DNA of 64,000 nucleotides. Origin: Corythucha ciliata. Lineage: Eukaryota; Arthropoda; Insecta; Hemiptera; Tingidae. This document shows, piece after piece, positions 34,925 through 45,840 of this stretch (its first letter is position 1; each line of letters begins with the position of its first letter). Location: contig CM075937.1 of assembly GCA_038030265.1 (NCBI GenBank), forward strand, positions 46,604,198 to 46,668,197, read 5' to 3'. The notes under the pieces were generated by a model. It saw only the letters and a list, made by a program, of their open reading frames with translations. It was not told where the DNA came from and did not search any database. Position numbers and translations under genes: made by a program.

Positions 34925-35537
34925 TAATATAGGCGGGGCTTGGAAAATTGTGTGTTTCCCTCTACTAGAAATGGCTTGACAGCCATTAACTGCTTTAAAA
35001 TAGCCAAACTATGGCTATTCCCAGTCCCAGCATAAAAACAGCTAAACTGGCTGCAATCGCATCCCAAAGTGGTTAAACTGACGATTAGCGCCTAGCAAAT
35101 GGCTGAACTGACTATATTCGCGCCCTAAAAATTGCCAAACCGGAAATTCCCGCTCTAAAAAATAGCCAAAACGGCTTTGGGGCGCCTTAAAAATGGCCAA
35201 GCTGACGCTGAAAATGGCTAAATCAACCATTTGCGCGCTTAAAATTGAAAAACTGGCAATTCGCGCGCCAAGAATGGCCAATACTAATCATTCGCGTCTT
35301 TGGCTAACGGACCGCATTCACGTTCCAAAAACGGCTAAACTGACTATTCGCACTCAGAAAATGCCTGAACAGATGATTCCAGCCCTGAAAAAGTGCAAAA
35401 TCGACCGTTCGCGAGCAACGAATGGCCAAACTGACCATTCTTTGCTTTTGGCTTGACGTGACTATTTTTATGGCCTAAAAAAATGACGATTCGCGCCTTG
35501 AAAGTGGCTAAACTGACTGGCGATTCACGCTCTAAAA
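34925..35537 (+). repeat. Family A leader and array
   Basis: The leader (GGCGGGGCTTGGAAAATTGT, 34925-35030) is followed by about 32-bp units. The block 35123-35537 is closely repeated at 39680-40010 and again at 40012-40395 beyond the LINE. The array stops at the LINE tail. Confidence 0.75.
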
Positions 35538-35729
35538 ATTTATTTATTTAACAATTTTACGGACACTTAGTCCAATTGACATTAAGAAAGAATGTAAATA
35601 TAAATAACATAAAAGAGTAAGAAAAAACAAAGTTTAAAGAAAGAACAAATGAAGAGAAGAAACAATAAAGCAACACCTTGCTAGAATGCACCACGCGTTT
35701 AAAACTAACTAAATCACCAAACTAGTCAA

Positions 35730-37724
35730 TCATAAATTCCGCCTACAATTTAGGACTGCGGACTTGTACACATGTAAAGAACTCGCAAAAATGTCACACG
35801 ATGGTTCTTGCAAGAATAGATTGGCATCACGAGGAAGGCGGAGTAGAGGGCGATTTCTCAGGTAATTAGTTGCCGCAAAAGGAACGTGAAACAATCCGTG
35901 CGAGCGGGCGAAGTATTGTGGGACGCTCAGTGAAATCCTCTCAAGGAGTGACGGGCAATCAATGACGCCATTTATGAGCTTGTGGAAAAAGCTTTGATCA
36001 GCAACTATACGTCGATCGACAAGCGGGGCAATTTGACACACACGCATAATTGACTCGTAATCCACATCCACCGCGCGGACACCCAACTTGAAGGCAACGT
36101 ATCGCAGAAATATGTGCTGGACAACCTCGATTTGATGAATCTGAGTGGCATAGTGCGGCGACCAGACAATGGATGAGTACTCCAGGATGGGACGGACGAG
36201 CGAGCAATAGAGCAGCTTGATGGCTTCAACATTATTAAATTCACGGGTGTTACGTTTGAGTAACCCAAGTGCCCTACGCGCACGACCGACAACTGCGTCC
36301 AGATGAGGGCCAAAGTGAAGCTGTGAGTCAAGCAAAACCCCAAGGTCCCTGGTGATCAGCTGACGAAGTAAAGGCCCACCTGACACAGAATAGTTATAAG
36401 TTAAAAGGGTTTTGGTGACGATCCGGTGACGATAGAACGAGGTAACAGAGCACTTTGATGTATTCAACTGAAGACCACTATCTTCACACCACCTCACGAA
36501 GTCCTGGAGACGAAGCTGCAGAATCTCACAATCAGCAACAGCTGTCACAGAGCGAAAAATCTTGAGGTCGTCTGCAAACATCAAGAAGGAGACATCAGGA
36601 AAAATACTGCCCACCGAACCACAGAAGACGACGAAGAGCAGTGGTCCTATGTGAGACCCCAGCGGCACTCCTGAAGAAGCAGAAAAAGGCAGCGAGGTGA
36701 CACCCCTCAATCGTACCATCATTGTGCGCTCCGTCAAATAATCTGCGATCCAACAAAGTAAAGGGCCGTGAACACCCAACGACCCTAATCGGGCAATCAA
36801 GTGTCTGTGGGAGACCCTGTCAAACGCCTTTGAAAAGTCAGTTGAAACTGAGTCAACCTGAGCACCATTCATAAACGCACCATGGATATATTCCCGGTAA
36901 ACGAGAAGGTTGGTCGTGGTAGAGCGTCCGCCAACAAAACCATGCTGCTCCAGTGGGATCGTTGGCAAAAGGAGCGGAGTTAAGATCTTGACCACGAGTC
37001 CCTCAAACAGCTTTGGAATCGTTGACAGGGATGAGATACCTCGATAATTCGTCACCACAGACTTATCCCCAGATTTATGAATTGGGGTCACGTACGATTC
37101 CTTCCAAGGTTTAGGAAAGACTCCATCAGCCAGGGATCTATTGAACAGCACAGTTAATGGGAAAGCGAGAAAGTGAGCACACTGCTTAAGCAACACTGGC
37201 GGGACTCCATCAGGTCCAAGACCCTTATTAGCATCCAACTTTAATAGGCCCGTCAACACATCCTCTAAAGAGATCTCAAGCCTTCCCACGTCGACAACGT
37301 CCTCCGTCTGGAAGAATATGGGGTCCGATGACGGGGGCAGGAAAACTGATGAAAAGTACCTAGTAAACATCTCAACTCTCTCCTGTGGCGTTGACGAGCT
37401 TTCATTAGCATAGGTAACACTGTCCGGAATGGAGTTGCATCCCTCCTTATAGTTCACGTAATTCCAGAAATACTTTACGTCTGTCGAGATAGAATTTTGC
37501 ACCCTGTCAAGATAGTTCCTGTAATCAATCCTCGAGATATACCTGGCCTTCCTTCTCAAATTAGAAAACAGTCTGTAATCGTCCTCAGAACCACTACTCC
37601 TGTAGCGTGAGTGTGCCAAGCTCTTAGTCCTGACCATGGAAACAAGCTCTGATGAAAACCACTTGGGAAAGGGAAATATATTTGATAGAGTCCTAGGCAC
37701 AAAATCAAAAATCACGAATAGCAC
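35730..37724 (-). CDS. LINE reverse transcriptase
   Basis: An open frame of about 660 residues contains the pre-RT linker (VKYFWNYVNYK), KGLGPDGVPP, the fingers and palm (TPIHKSGDKSVVTNYRGIS), AFDRVSHRHLIARL (motif A), SGVPLGSHIGPLLF (motif B), FLMFADDLKIFR (motif C, catalytic FADD) and the thumb with LGVLLDSQLHF. It is the longest intact RT in the window. It is separated from its endonuclease by small frameshifts (about 37695-37750), so no single ORF2 protein would be made. The annotated start is only the first residue in frame after the shift. Confidence 0.88.
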   Translation of the reverse strand: MLFVIFDFVPRTLSNIFPFPKWFSSELVSMVRTKSLAHSRYRSSGSEDDYRLFSNLRRKARYISRIDYRNYLDRVQNSISTDVKYFWNYVNYKEGCNSIPDSVTYANESSSTPQERVEMFTRYFSSVFLPPSSDPIFFQTEDVVDVGRLEISLEDVLTGLLKLDANKGLGPDGVPPVLLKQCAHFLAFPLTVLFNRSLADGVFPKPWKESYVTPIHKSGDKSVVTNYRGISSLSTIPKLFEGLVVKILTPLLLPTIPLEQHGFVGGRSTTTNLLVYREYIHGAFMNGAQVDSVSTDFSKAFDRVSHRHLIARLGSLGVHGPLLCWIADYLTERTMMVRLRGVTSLPFSASSGVPLGSHIGPLLFVVFCGSVGSIFPDVSFLMFADDLKIFRSVTAVADCEILQLRLQDFVRWCEDSGLQLNTSKCSVTSFYRHRIVTKTLLTYNYSVSGGPLLRQLITRDLGVLLDSQLHFGPHLDAVVGRARRALGLLKRNTREFNNVEAIKLLYCSLVRPILEYSSIVWSPHYATQIHQIEVVQHIFLRYVAFKLGVRAVDVDYESIMRVCQIAPLVDRRIVADQSFFHKLINGVIDCPSLLERISLSVPQYFARSHGLFHVPFAATNYLRNRPLLRLPRDANLFLQEPSCDIFASSLHVYKSAVLNCRRNL

Positions 37725-37730
37725 CCCGCA

Positions 37731-38575
37731 TCACGTCGTAGAAATTACCCACTGCAGCCTCCAAGGGAAGGGAATGGCAGAATCGACACCTCGCAAGAGC
37801 TCACACATTTGCGCATAGTTTCCTCTTTTGAAATTATAATTGAAGTTCTTAGAACAATGAGGCCGCTGTCGTCCGGATGGTGGCAGGAAGAGGCACTCGA
37901 AGGGAGGATGAGCAGGATCGACATTCACGATTGGGGGGCAAGGCCGCAGGGTCACATCCAGCATATCGGTGAGTGCCAGATCAAGAACATTATTCGCCGA
38001 GTTGGGGAGAAAATTGTATTGCCTCAAGCCAAACGACCGCAAACCAGCAAATATGACCCCAGCTCTAGCACTCGGAGGACGGAAGTGTTCATCATTCCAC
38101 GATGCCCAAGGCACCCTCGGAACATTGAAGTCACCGAAGACTGCCATTTTATAATCCGCGTGTTGAAGCAGCGCTGATTCCAAGCCTAGGAAGAGTGATT
38201 CAATACTTGAGGGAGGCTGGTAGTCAGGCACATATACACATGCAAGGATGACCCGAAACTCGGGTAGGATAACAATTACATGTTCACCCGTGGCGGAGGA
38301 AACCGAAAAACTGAACGACTTGATCGATCGCGATACCGCCAAGAGCACCCCGCCACCCCGCAACTTGAAGACGTTGTTCTGAGGGGATCTGTCTGTGCGA
38401 TAAACTGTAAAGTTGTGAAGCTGAAGTTCGTTGGATTCTATATTTTCACAGAGCCAGGTTTCAGTAAGACAAATTGCATCATGAGAGAGATGAGAAGTAT
38501 TATGACGGAATTCTGAAATTTTGGTATTTAACCCTCTAACATTTTGATACAGAATCGAGATTTTGTTGAGGCTGT
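37731..38575 (-). pseudogene. LINE ORF2 endonuclease domain
   Basis: An endonuclease of the exonuclease-endonuclease-phosphatase type. It begins in the few bases after the ORF1 stop (ISILYQNVRGLNTKISEFR), with AICLTETWL (catalytic Glu), RGGGVLLAVS, KMAVFGDFNVP (catalytic Asp/Asn) and NVLDLALTD. No ATG start is visible, so translation may be by reinitiation after ORF1. The frame is lost at 37731, just before the RT frame. The N-terminal part starts upstream of the longest ATG-like frame. Confidence 0.82.
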
Positions 38576-38578
38576 TAA

Positions 38579-39437
38579 TTAGTTTTTTGAATTATTTGGT
38601 GCTTGAGTGGCTGTGGTAACGATCTTGGGGACACCCTTGACAAATTTTATTGTCAAGTAAGGCTCACCACTGTTGGTTCTGCGTCTCAACTCCTCTCTCA
38701 GGTCCTTAAGAAATTTTTGCTGCATTGGCGTCCGGTCGGAAGAGAGACGGAGAACGGGAGGGTTTAACAGACGATTCGCGGCCAGAAGTCCCGTCGCAGA
38801 AGACAAGGAGTCAAACTCAACCTTCAGCGGACGAGGGTCATCCGAGCGACGAGCCCCAATGCGAGAAATGCGCTGCACCAACCGCCCAAAGTTCGGTGAT
38901 AGCTTGTTTAGGGACTCCTTCAAATTCGCTATGTCTTCCTCTATATTGCGCTAAGCGGGTTAATAGATTAGGCTCAGGAAACTGGAAGACCATTACATTC
39001 TTAGCCCTACGACGACGATCCTCCATTTCGGCGAAAGCTATCTCGAGATCAGGACCAGATTGAGAGAAAGGAGCCGATCCACTCGCCACACCCGCTGACT
39101 CAAGGGCAAGAACGCGTTGGGGAAGGTTTTCATTTTTTATTTCAGCCAAGTCCTTTTGAATGTCATCAATTTTCACTGCCAAGGTATTATAGCTCTCCAT
39201 ACATGTAGCGATTTGGGTATTGACGTCCTGTATGAGTGCATTAGTGCTCGCAAAGCCCTGGCTTAATTGCTTTTGCATCTCCTCGAGCATCGATTTCTGC
39301 ATAGCCTCAAGCATTGCCCTGACATCAATCTTGGAGCAATTCTGGCTTACATCTGGAGAGGATGACCTTGATGATTTGCATGTGCCGCACTTCCAGTGCA
39401 TGAGCGCAAGTTTGGACGTCTTGCGAAAGTTTGTCTC
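38579..39437 (-). pseudogene. LINE ORF1 (nucleic-acid-binding protein), frameshifted
   Basis: The N-terminal remnant HWKCGTCKS has the W-x-C-x2-C end expected of a PHD-type zinc finger. A long coiled-coil segment follows (RAMLEAMQKSMLEEMQKQL onward). An RRM-like domain starts RRRRAKNVMVFQFPE and continues, after a frameshift near 38940, with RISRIGARRSDDPRPLKVEF and the conserved DRTPMQQKFLKDLREELRRR. It stops with TAA at 38581-38579. This layout (PHD, coiled coil, RRM) is known from CR1-type ORF1 proteins, which bind element RNA. Confidence 0.75.
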
Positions 39438-39439
39438 AG

Positions 39440-39666
39440 TTAAGGCGGGGTTTCAGGCGGGTCTCCTCGACCCCTTCCCAGTCAACCCTCGCCTAAACTT
39501 CGCACATAAATTTTGGCTCCATTTCTGCATCAATATTCGATTTCAACGTCTCATTTTAATCTTCAGGAAGTTCTACAGTGACGTTAGATCTTGCTTTTCC
39601 AGATTTCATCCCTAAAATTACCTTAAAACACATTCAAGTTGTAAAGTGATTTGGGGTTATTTTGTT
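39440..39666. mobile_element. TTAA-type palindromic element, one arm only
   Basis: It starts TTAAGGCGGGGTTTCAGGCG and matches the left arm of the complete palindrome at 55109-55490 through TTGGGGTTATTTT. The other arm is missing. It abuts the 5' end of the LINE. Confidence 0.65.
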
Positions 39667-40500
39667 TGCAAAAACAATTTGCGCCCTAAAAATTGCCAAA
39701 CCGGAAATTCCCGCTCTAAAAAATAGCCAAAACGGCTTTGGGGTGCCCTAAAAATGGCCAAGCTGACGCTGAAAATGGCTAAATCAACCATTTGCGCGCC
39801 TAAAATGGAAAAACTGGCAATTCGCGCGCCATGAATGGCCAATACTAATCATTCGCGTCTCTGGCTAACGGACCGCATTCGCGTTCCAAAAACGGCTAAA
39901 CTGACTATTCGCACTCAGAAAATGCCTGAACAGATGATTCCAGCCCTGAAAAAGTGCAAAATCGACCGTTCGCGAGCAACGAATGGCCAAACCGATCATT
40001 CTTTGAACGACGGCGTTGGGGCGCCCTAAAAATGACCAAGCTGACGCTGAAAATGGCTAAATCAACCATTTGCGCTCCTAAAATGGCAAAACTGGCAACT
40101 CGCGCGCGTCAAGAATGACCAATACTGATCATTCGCGTCTCTGGCTAACGGACCGTATTCGCGTTCCAAAAACGGCTAAACTGACTATTCCCACCCAGAA
40201 AATGCCTGAACAGATGATTCCAGCCCAGAAAAGTGCAAAATCGACCATTCGCGAGCAACGAATGACCAAACTGACCATTCTTTGCTTTTGGCTTGACGTG
40301 ACTATTTTTATGGCCTGAAAAAATGACGATTCGCGCCTTGAAAGTGGCTAAACTGACTGGTGATTCACGCTCTAAAAATGACGAACTGACTTTACGAGCC
40401 CCGAATTTGCGCCCTAAAATGCCTGAACAGGTGATTCCAGCCCCAAATACGGGCAAAACTGACCGCTCGTGCGTGAAAAATGTTAAACATGCAATGCCTG
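39667..40500 (+). repeat. Family A array, two local copies
   Basis: Two near-identical blocks (39680-40010 and 40012-40395) match 35123-35537 on the other side of the LINE. They consist of about 32-bp units, for example CTAAATCAACCATTTGCGCG. Confidence 0.75.
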
Positions 40501-41300
40501 CTTTAAAAAAAAAAAAAAACGCTGTGAATTATCGAACAATGCCTTATTATTTCGACTGTTTATGGGTTTATTATTCATGGATGTAGTCAAATCCGGCTTG
40601 AAATTACTTGAAAATCGACACCCCACACCCACCCCTATGATCCCAAATCCTTTGAAAATCCCCATTTTGGACCCGCTTTTGGCCCATAAAACCCCAGGCA
40701 GTTATTTGATCAAACTGATCAGATGTTAGGACCAACTAGACCCCAAATGGAGTCTATGTGCGAAAGAACGAGTTTTTCGAGCAATCCTAGGGCAAGATAT
40801 GGTCTGGACGGCGGGCGGACATTTTTTTTTTTACTTCAGATTTGGATTCTACGAACTTTGAAACGTAAAACTACAAATTTTGTGGGGAGGGGGTAAAAAA
40901 AGTTTTTTTGCGATACGATTACAAAGACTTATTATTGAGAAATAATAAGTCAAAAAGGCAAAACTGACGGTTCTTGCCTTAAAAATATCGCACTGGCTAA
41001 TATTCACTTGTTATATAAATGATAAGACGATTTGCCCCTTGGAAATGGCAAACATGACCATTCGCAACCTAAAAATGGTATGACGGACTATTTGTACCAC
41101 ACAAATGGCAAAACTGACTGTTTGCGTTCGAAAGTCGTCAAAACTACATTTTCGCCATGCATGTATATTATGTATACGGATTAAATGACGCTATTCATAG
41201 CACGCCTGATGTGACTTGCTGCGCCAAGAAAAATTGCCAAATAAGAGGCTATTCTCACCCTTAAAAGATTAATTGACTCAATCGGTGAACCATTCGATCC
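40501..41300 (+). repeat. Interspersed repeat and short family A array
   Basis: 40540-40720 matches 10720-10900. 40945-41290 holds loose family A units (AAATGGCAAAACTGACNGTT). No gene is seen. Confidence 0.5.
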
Positions 41301-43085
41301 ACCCCCCCCCCCTCGCTGAATAGCACCGACTTCACCTTACCAACTGAAATGAAGGAGAAGGCTCAACCCTCCTGAGCCTGGGAACCGCGACTACTAAGAT
41401 TGAACTTTTGCAGTGTACTATGGTTTGAAACCTGGTATCACAGACAAAACCACTTCAACCGCTCGTCAAAATACGCGGTTTTGCCAATGTTTTAAAAAAA
41501 AACTTTTGGTCGTTTTTGCCAGAAATTGCCCAGGGTCGGTTTTTAGGCTGAACGTTTATGTTTTCAAAGTGTTTCTATTTAAAGTGGACGTGGTTTATGA
41601 GACTCCTGGGCATTTACCACTAGAAACGTGTCAAAGAGGTCAAAAGAATGGCGGGGTCAGGGTTGAACGCGCAGATTTTCAGGTTCATGGCGTCCAAAAC
41701 TGTGGTGGATGGGTCTCATGGCCCCCTCCTTGAGCACACTCTGGATCCGCGCCTGGTCCCTGGACCCAAAGGCAGTGGCGCCGAAACGATTTGAAAGAAG
41801 TGTACATGGGCGTAGCCAGAGGGGGTCAGGTGCCCTCTCCTAGACTCGAAAACAAAGACTTAGTGGGGCCGCTGCCCACCCTTAGATACCGTTGGAATGA
41901 ACATCAAATCCTTCAGGGTCACCACATTTTGTTGCGTTCACGCTCACAAAAAAAATCATTTCTCAAATTTCGTTCACTAAAAAAAACTTGACTGAAAGAC
42001 AATCTCAATATAACATTAAAACCCCAATTTTGCGAATTTCAATCTTTTTTGGGGTTTTGTGTTACAAATCGGTGGACGAATCGGCAGAGTCGTAATAGTT
42101 TCGGCGGAAAATCATCCGATTTGGGGAACACGTCAGTCACAGTGTAAAATTGTCAGTTTTGAAGTTAAATGTCCAGTTATGGGGTGGTGCCGTCAGTTTT
42201 AGGGTGACATTGTTAGTTATAGGAGGCATAACATGAGTTTTTTGGATTCAATCGTTAGCAGAGCTGGATTTGGTTTTTGGCCGCCCCGGGGCTAATTTGT
42301 TTGCTGCCCCGTGCGCCTGACGCCCACCCCCGCCCGGCCAACTTCCTCCAATTCTTGTGGAGTCAAGCAAGTAACGAGAGAATGAATTCTACAAGTTACT
42401 ATGTAGAGGAAAACTATGTTTCTTCAACCATGGACGAATGAGGATTTTTACGTTTTGTGCTCATGGATGTAGGATCGTGAAAAGAACATTTGGAATCCGC
42501 TTGGACAACGCTTATTTGGCCCCATCCGATAATTTTTATTCCATCCGTCTAGGAGAATAGAACAAGTCAGGTGACCAGCAGTTTTTGTGACTAAATATTC
42601 GACTCTGCCTCCAATTCAGATTTGATTTGTATACTTCTGGGAATAATCCATGCCGTGTGGTGACCAAGGTTCAAAATAATGACCTCAGTGCTACTTTTGA
42701 GTCATTGAGCGTGTCAAAGGTCGTCGCCAGGAGTCATTTCTGCCAGTAAGAGGCTGGCCAAAAACGGCGGCATCGGAGGTGGAACCGCCTAAACGGTTCG
42801 TCTTAACGGCTCGTTTATTCGATTGTTCGATTCCCCGAGTCGAAACCCCCAAAGATATGCGATTCCTTCCAATTTTAATTTTTTGTCCATTTTTGTCTAA
42901 CTCAAGAAGGGCTTTAGTAGGTGATTTTCAGGTCCTGAGCCAAGAACGCCCCCATGAGGGGTCGTCGGCAATAGCCTATCAAGCCCCGTGTGCGCAGTTC
43001 TTTTCTGTGAGCAAGCTTACTGGCAAGCCTACGTCTGAAATTAAGAAGCCACGCTCATTTTTCGCTGGTCTGCGGTGCATTACTC
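41301..43085. other. TE mosaic, no gene recognised
   Basis: 41740-41757 carries a reverse hAT-like end (GAGCACACTCTGGATCCGCG). 41805-42000 matches 10405-10600, beginning ATGGGCGTAGCCAGAGGGGG. 42100-42250 has family F units. 42400-42600 resembles 45637-45800 (GGATTTTTACG, TCATGGATGTAG, CCAGCAGTTTTTGTG). Confidence 0.4.
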
Positions 43086-43850
43086 GGCTAAACGTTTTGA
43101 AAACTCTAATAATCCCGGCTAAATTGAGAAAAAGCGCTCATTCTTGGCTAAAATTGAAAAAAAAAACCCTGGTGTGTAGTTCCGGCAAATCCGCGACTAG
43201 AGTTAGAAAAGAGGTAATTCATACCGGATGGTGGTTAGAACCATTGAGACAAAGTGTCAACTATCCGCTAAAATTGTAATTAAAACTCGCTAACTCATGG
43301 CTAAAATTAGGGAAAAGCTCTAGTTCGCGGCTAAAATTGAGAAAAAGTGGTCATTAAGTGATCAAGTGAACAGCCATATTGGGGTTGAAAGAGCTACAGA
43401 TATTAAATTGTTTGTGCTTGAATTCGGCAATTTGGGAAAACAAAGGATGATAAGGGGGCTCGTAGAGTTTTCCGCTCCGGCCCCCATAGATAAAGCCGCC
43501 ATCTGATTCTGCTATTGCATAATTCACTATGAGGCTGCGGTGGCTTCGTGTGACCGTTCCTAGCGGTGCGACAGAGTTTTGAAGAGAGAGTCGCCAGTTT
43601 TGGAGTAAAATATCCAGTTTTAGGGTCAGTTTTAGTGTATAACGTGAGTTTTGGGGGGTCAAATCGCCAGTTGTGTTGTGATGACTTCAGTTTTGGGGTA
43701 CCTAACACTTCAGTTTTTGCGTGAAATTGTCTGTTTCAGAATAAAGTATTCAGTTTCAGGGTAACATTTTCAGTTTTGGGTTAGAAAATGTCAGTTTTTA
43801 ACGTCTCTCAGGCAAGAAGTTGAAAATTCGGACACCCTTTATTGGAGGGC
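43086..43850. repeat. Short family B and F arrays
   Basis: 43090-43345 carries B units (CTAAAATTGAGAAAAAGCGC, forward). 43560-43850 carries F units (TTTTAGGGTCAGTTTTAG-like). No gene is seen. Confidence 0.5.
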
Positions 43851-43851
43851 T

Positions 43852-44500
43852 AAAGTTCGATACAGACTATTCGGACGTGACGTGGGAACACGCTGTCTCA
43901 CGTGCGATGTGAAAGTCCAACATAAGCTTTTGTCACTTTTTTCTTTATGTGTCCGACAATTAATTGAATAATTGAGATTAGATGACCCTATCTACGGACA
44001 TTTAAGGGATTACTCCCTCCTTACCGCACCACCTTAGTCACAACTGTGAATTCGAGGGGATGGGGAGGCTGAAAATAAAGAAATTAAACTTTCAAAAAAC
44101 TACTTACCATTCTACTTGTTTTGAGTTCCGAGAAAAAATTGCTCACAAGGCGGGATTCGAACCCACGACCTCCTGGTTTCGCGGCAGGTACTCTAACCAA
44201 CTGAGCCACCCGGGAGTCCACGCAAAGAGCGAATCCACCCGGAAGAAATCCCCCTCTCCCGATCGTGGTGTGGTGAGGGGGGAGTAATCCCTTAAATGTC
44301 CGTAGATAGGGTCATCTAATCTCAATTATAAGCTTTTGTATTTTAACGTTCACGTTGCTCGGACACGCATCATCCCACATGTTCCCACGTCACGTCAGAG
44401 CAATGTGTACACAAACAAATAAGAGCATTTTCTGGAATTTTTAATCACACGTGGGAATGCGTGTTCCCACGTCACGTCCGAGTAGTCTGAATTGACCTTA
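43852..44500. mobile_element. Nested palindromic element carrying a tRNA-like sequence
   Basis: The outer inverted repeats are GGACGTGACGTGGGAACACG (left, 43872) and its complement near 44460-44480. The inner inverted repeats are about 42 bp and nearly perfect: GATGACCCTATCTACGGACA (43981) and TGTCCGTAGATAGGGTCATC (44297). The tRNA-like sequence at 44143-44218 lies in the loop between the inner arms. No transposase is seen. Confidence 0.65.
44143..44218 (-). other. tRNA-like sequence (pseudo-tRNA or SINE head)
   Basis: On the minus strand it has a D arm (GGCTCAGTTGGTTAGAGT), an anticodon-like arm (CCTGC-CGCGAAA-CCAGG, loop centre CGA) and a T arm with a consensus B box GGGTTCGAATCCC. The acceptor strands do not pair and loop position 33 is G instead of U, so a functional tRNA is unlikely. 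Confidence 0.55.
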
Positions 44501-44697
44501 AGCCCTTCCTATACAAGTATCAATATTTCTGGGGGAAAAAATCAGTTTTTTGGACAGAAAATCCTAAATAGAAGGCAACAACAATCGGAAATGTTAGTTT
44601 TTGACGGATTCTGTAGCCCTTTTTGTGAAAAATCAGTTTCTGAGGAGCAATTTGACGATTTAAAGCACTTATATCTGAGTAGACGAACTAACAGTTC

Positions 44698-45012
44698 TTT
44701 GAAGGCGAGGGGAGCGCGCCTCGATGGTGTAATGGATACAATGCTCGCTTCGCAACCCAGCGGGCCTGGGTTCGAATCCAGCTATTGCCCATTACACTAT
44801 AAGGCTGCGGCGAGCTGTGACACGGCTCACTCGTCTTCGTGTGGGCGTTCACGGCGGTGCGCGTATGACAAACCGCGTATCGACCGAAACGCCCGCGTAG
44901 TACGGGTGTGAAGTGCACAGCTAATGGATTCTCAGGGTATGGCGTAAGAGCCGCTTAAGAGCTTAGGCGCCAGCGGACTCGGTAGATCCGAGTCCGTAAT
45001 CTAAAAAAAAAG
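44698..45012 (+). mobile_element. tRNA-derived SINE
   Basis: The head has A-box-like TGGTGTAATGGATA and perfect B box GGTTCGAATCC (44768-44778). A body of about 220 bp follows with a small hairpin (GGACTCGG/CCGAGTCC), then an A run at 45003-45011. The cloverleaf is imperfect. The flanks resemble the family F element at 13140-13204, which suggests insertion into such an element. Target-site duplications are not clear. Confidence 0.6.
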
Positions 45013-45840
45013 GGGGGGGGCTCTGGTACATCCGACATCTTCCAACCCTAGACCAAGGGCTGGCTACGCCCCTGGAGGTGTAGCAGAACTCTCCACCCAC
45101 CCAACACTAGTGATGTTCCCATTGTAAAAATCCTTGAAAAAGCCCTCGAAAAACGATTATTCGTCTATACGTCGGACGAACAAAAAGAGCAGGAGAAACG
45201 TCCAGTAAAGCAATTCCTCTTCCTCAAATACTCAATTTTAGGTCAAATACTCAATTTATGGAGGAAACTGCTCAACCTGAGGATTTTCCCCAAAATTGGA
45301 TTTTTCTGGCAAGAAATGGAGCATTGACAAAATGCTCTGCAAATTGTCTGTTCTTGGAGAGATCTTGATTGCTGGATCAACCCAACTTGGCATAACCGAG
45401 TGAGCTGTGTTGATGTTTGAACTGTGGGCAGCGACGGCGTGCAGCCGCAACGCCCTGAGCCTCAGTTTGACCCTCACGTTTCTCTTCAGCCCTAGTAGTC
45501 ACCCGGTCCTCTCTGTCTAGGTTTTCGGGGCAACCCCAGTGTGCCTGAGTTGTTTGAACCCCGCTCAGTTGTTCGCCGCGAGGTAGGGGTGAGTGGGGCA
45601 GACCTCCCCAGGCCCCCCGAAAAGCTAGAAGACGGAAAAATGAGGATTTTCAGGTTTCATTCTCATGGATGTAGATCGTGATTCAGATTCAGTTCTTGAA
45701 CAGTGATTTAATAGGTTTCGACGATTTTCATTCCATCCGACAAGAAAATAGAACGAATTTGCAGGTGCCCAGCAGTTTTTGTGGCTAAATATTCTATTTT
45801 TGTACTTCCGGGAGCAATTCGTGCCGCGTGGTTACAGCTG
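45013..45840. other. TE-derived, no gene seen
   Basis: 45056-45075 carries the reverse of the hAT-like end CAGGGGCGTAGCCAGCC. 45637-45800 is an interspersed repeat related to 42400-42600, 57930-58240 and 62250-62520. No coding frame is recognised. Confidence 0.4.

Larger units (their letters stand above)
35537..39440 (-). mobile_element. CR1/Jockey-group LINE, near complete, frameshifted
   Basis: The minus-strand element runs from about 39440 (5') to about 35537 (3', tail of AAATAAATAAA). ORF1 (39437-38579) is followed immediately by ORF2 (about 38575-35730), with an N-terminal endonuclease and a reverse transcriptase, then a 3' UTR. The 5' end cuts into the PHD-like finger of ORF1, so the copy is 5'-truncated. 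At least one frameshift in ORF1 and two between endonuclease and RT make it inactive. Confidence 0.88.

Noticed and set aside
44143..44218. Functional tRNA gene on the minus strand
   Set aside because: The B box and arms are tRNA-like, but the acceptor strands do not pair and U33 is replaced by G. It also lies inside a palindromic repeat element.
44492..44911. 139-residue plus-strand frame
   Set aside because: It overlaps a tRNA-derived SINE. Such frames through tRNA-like heads are common artefacts.
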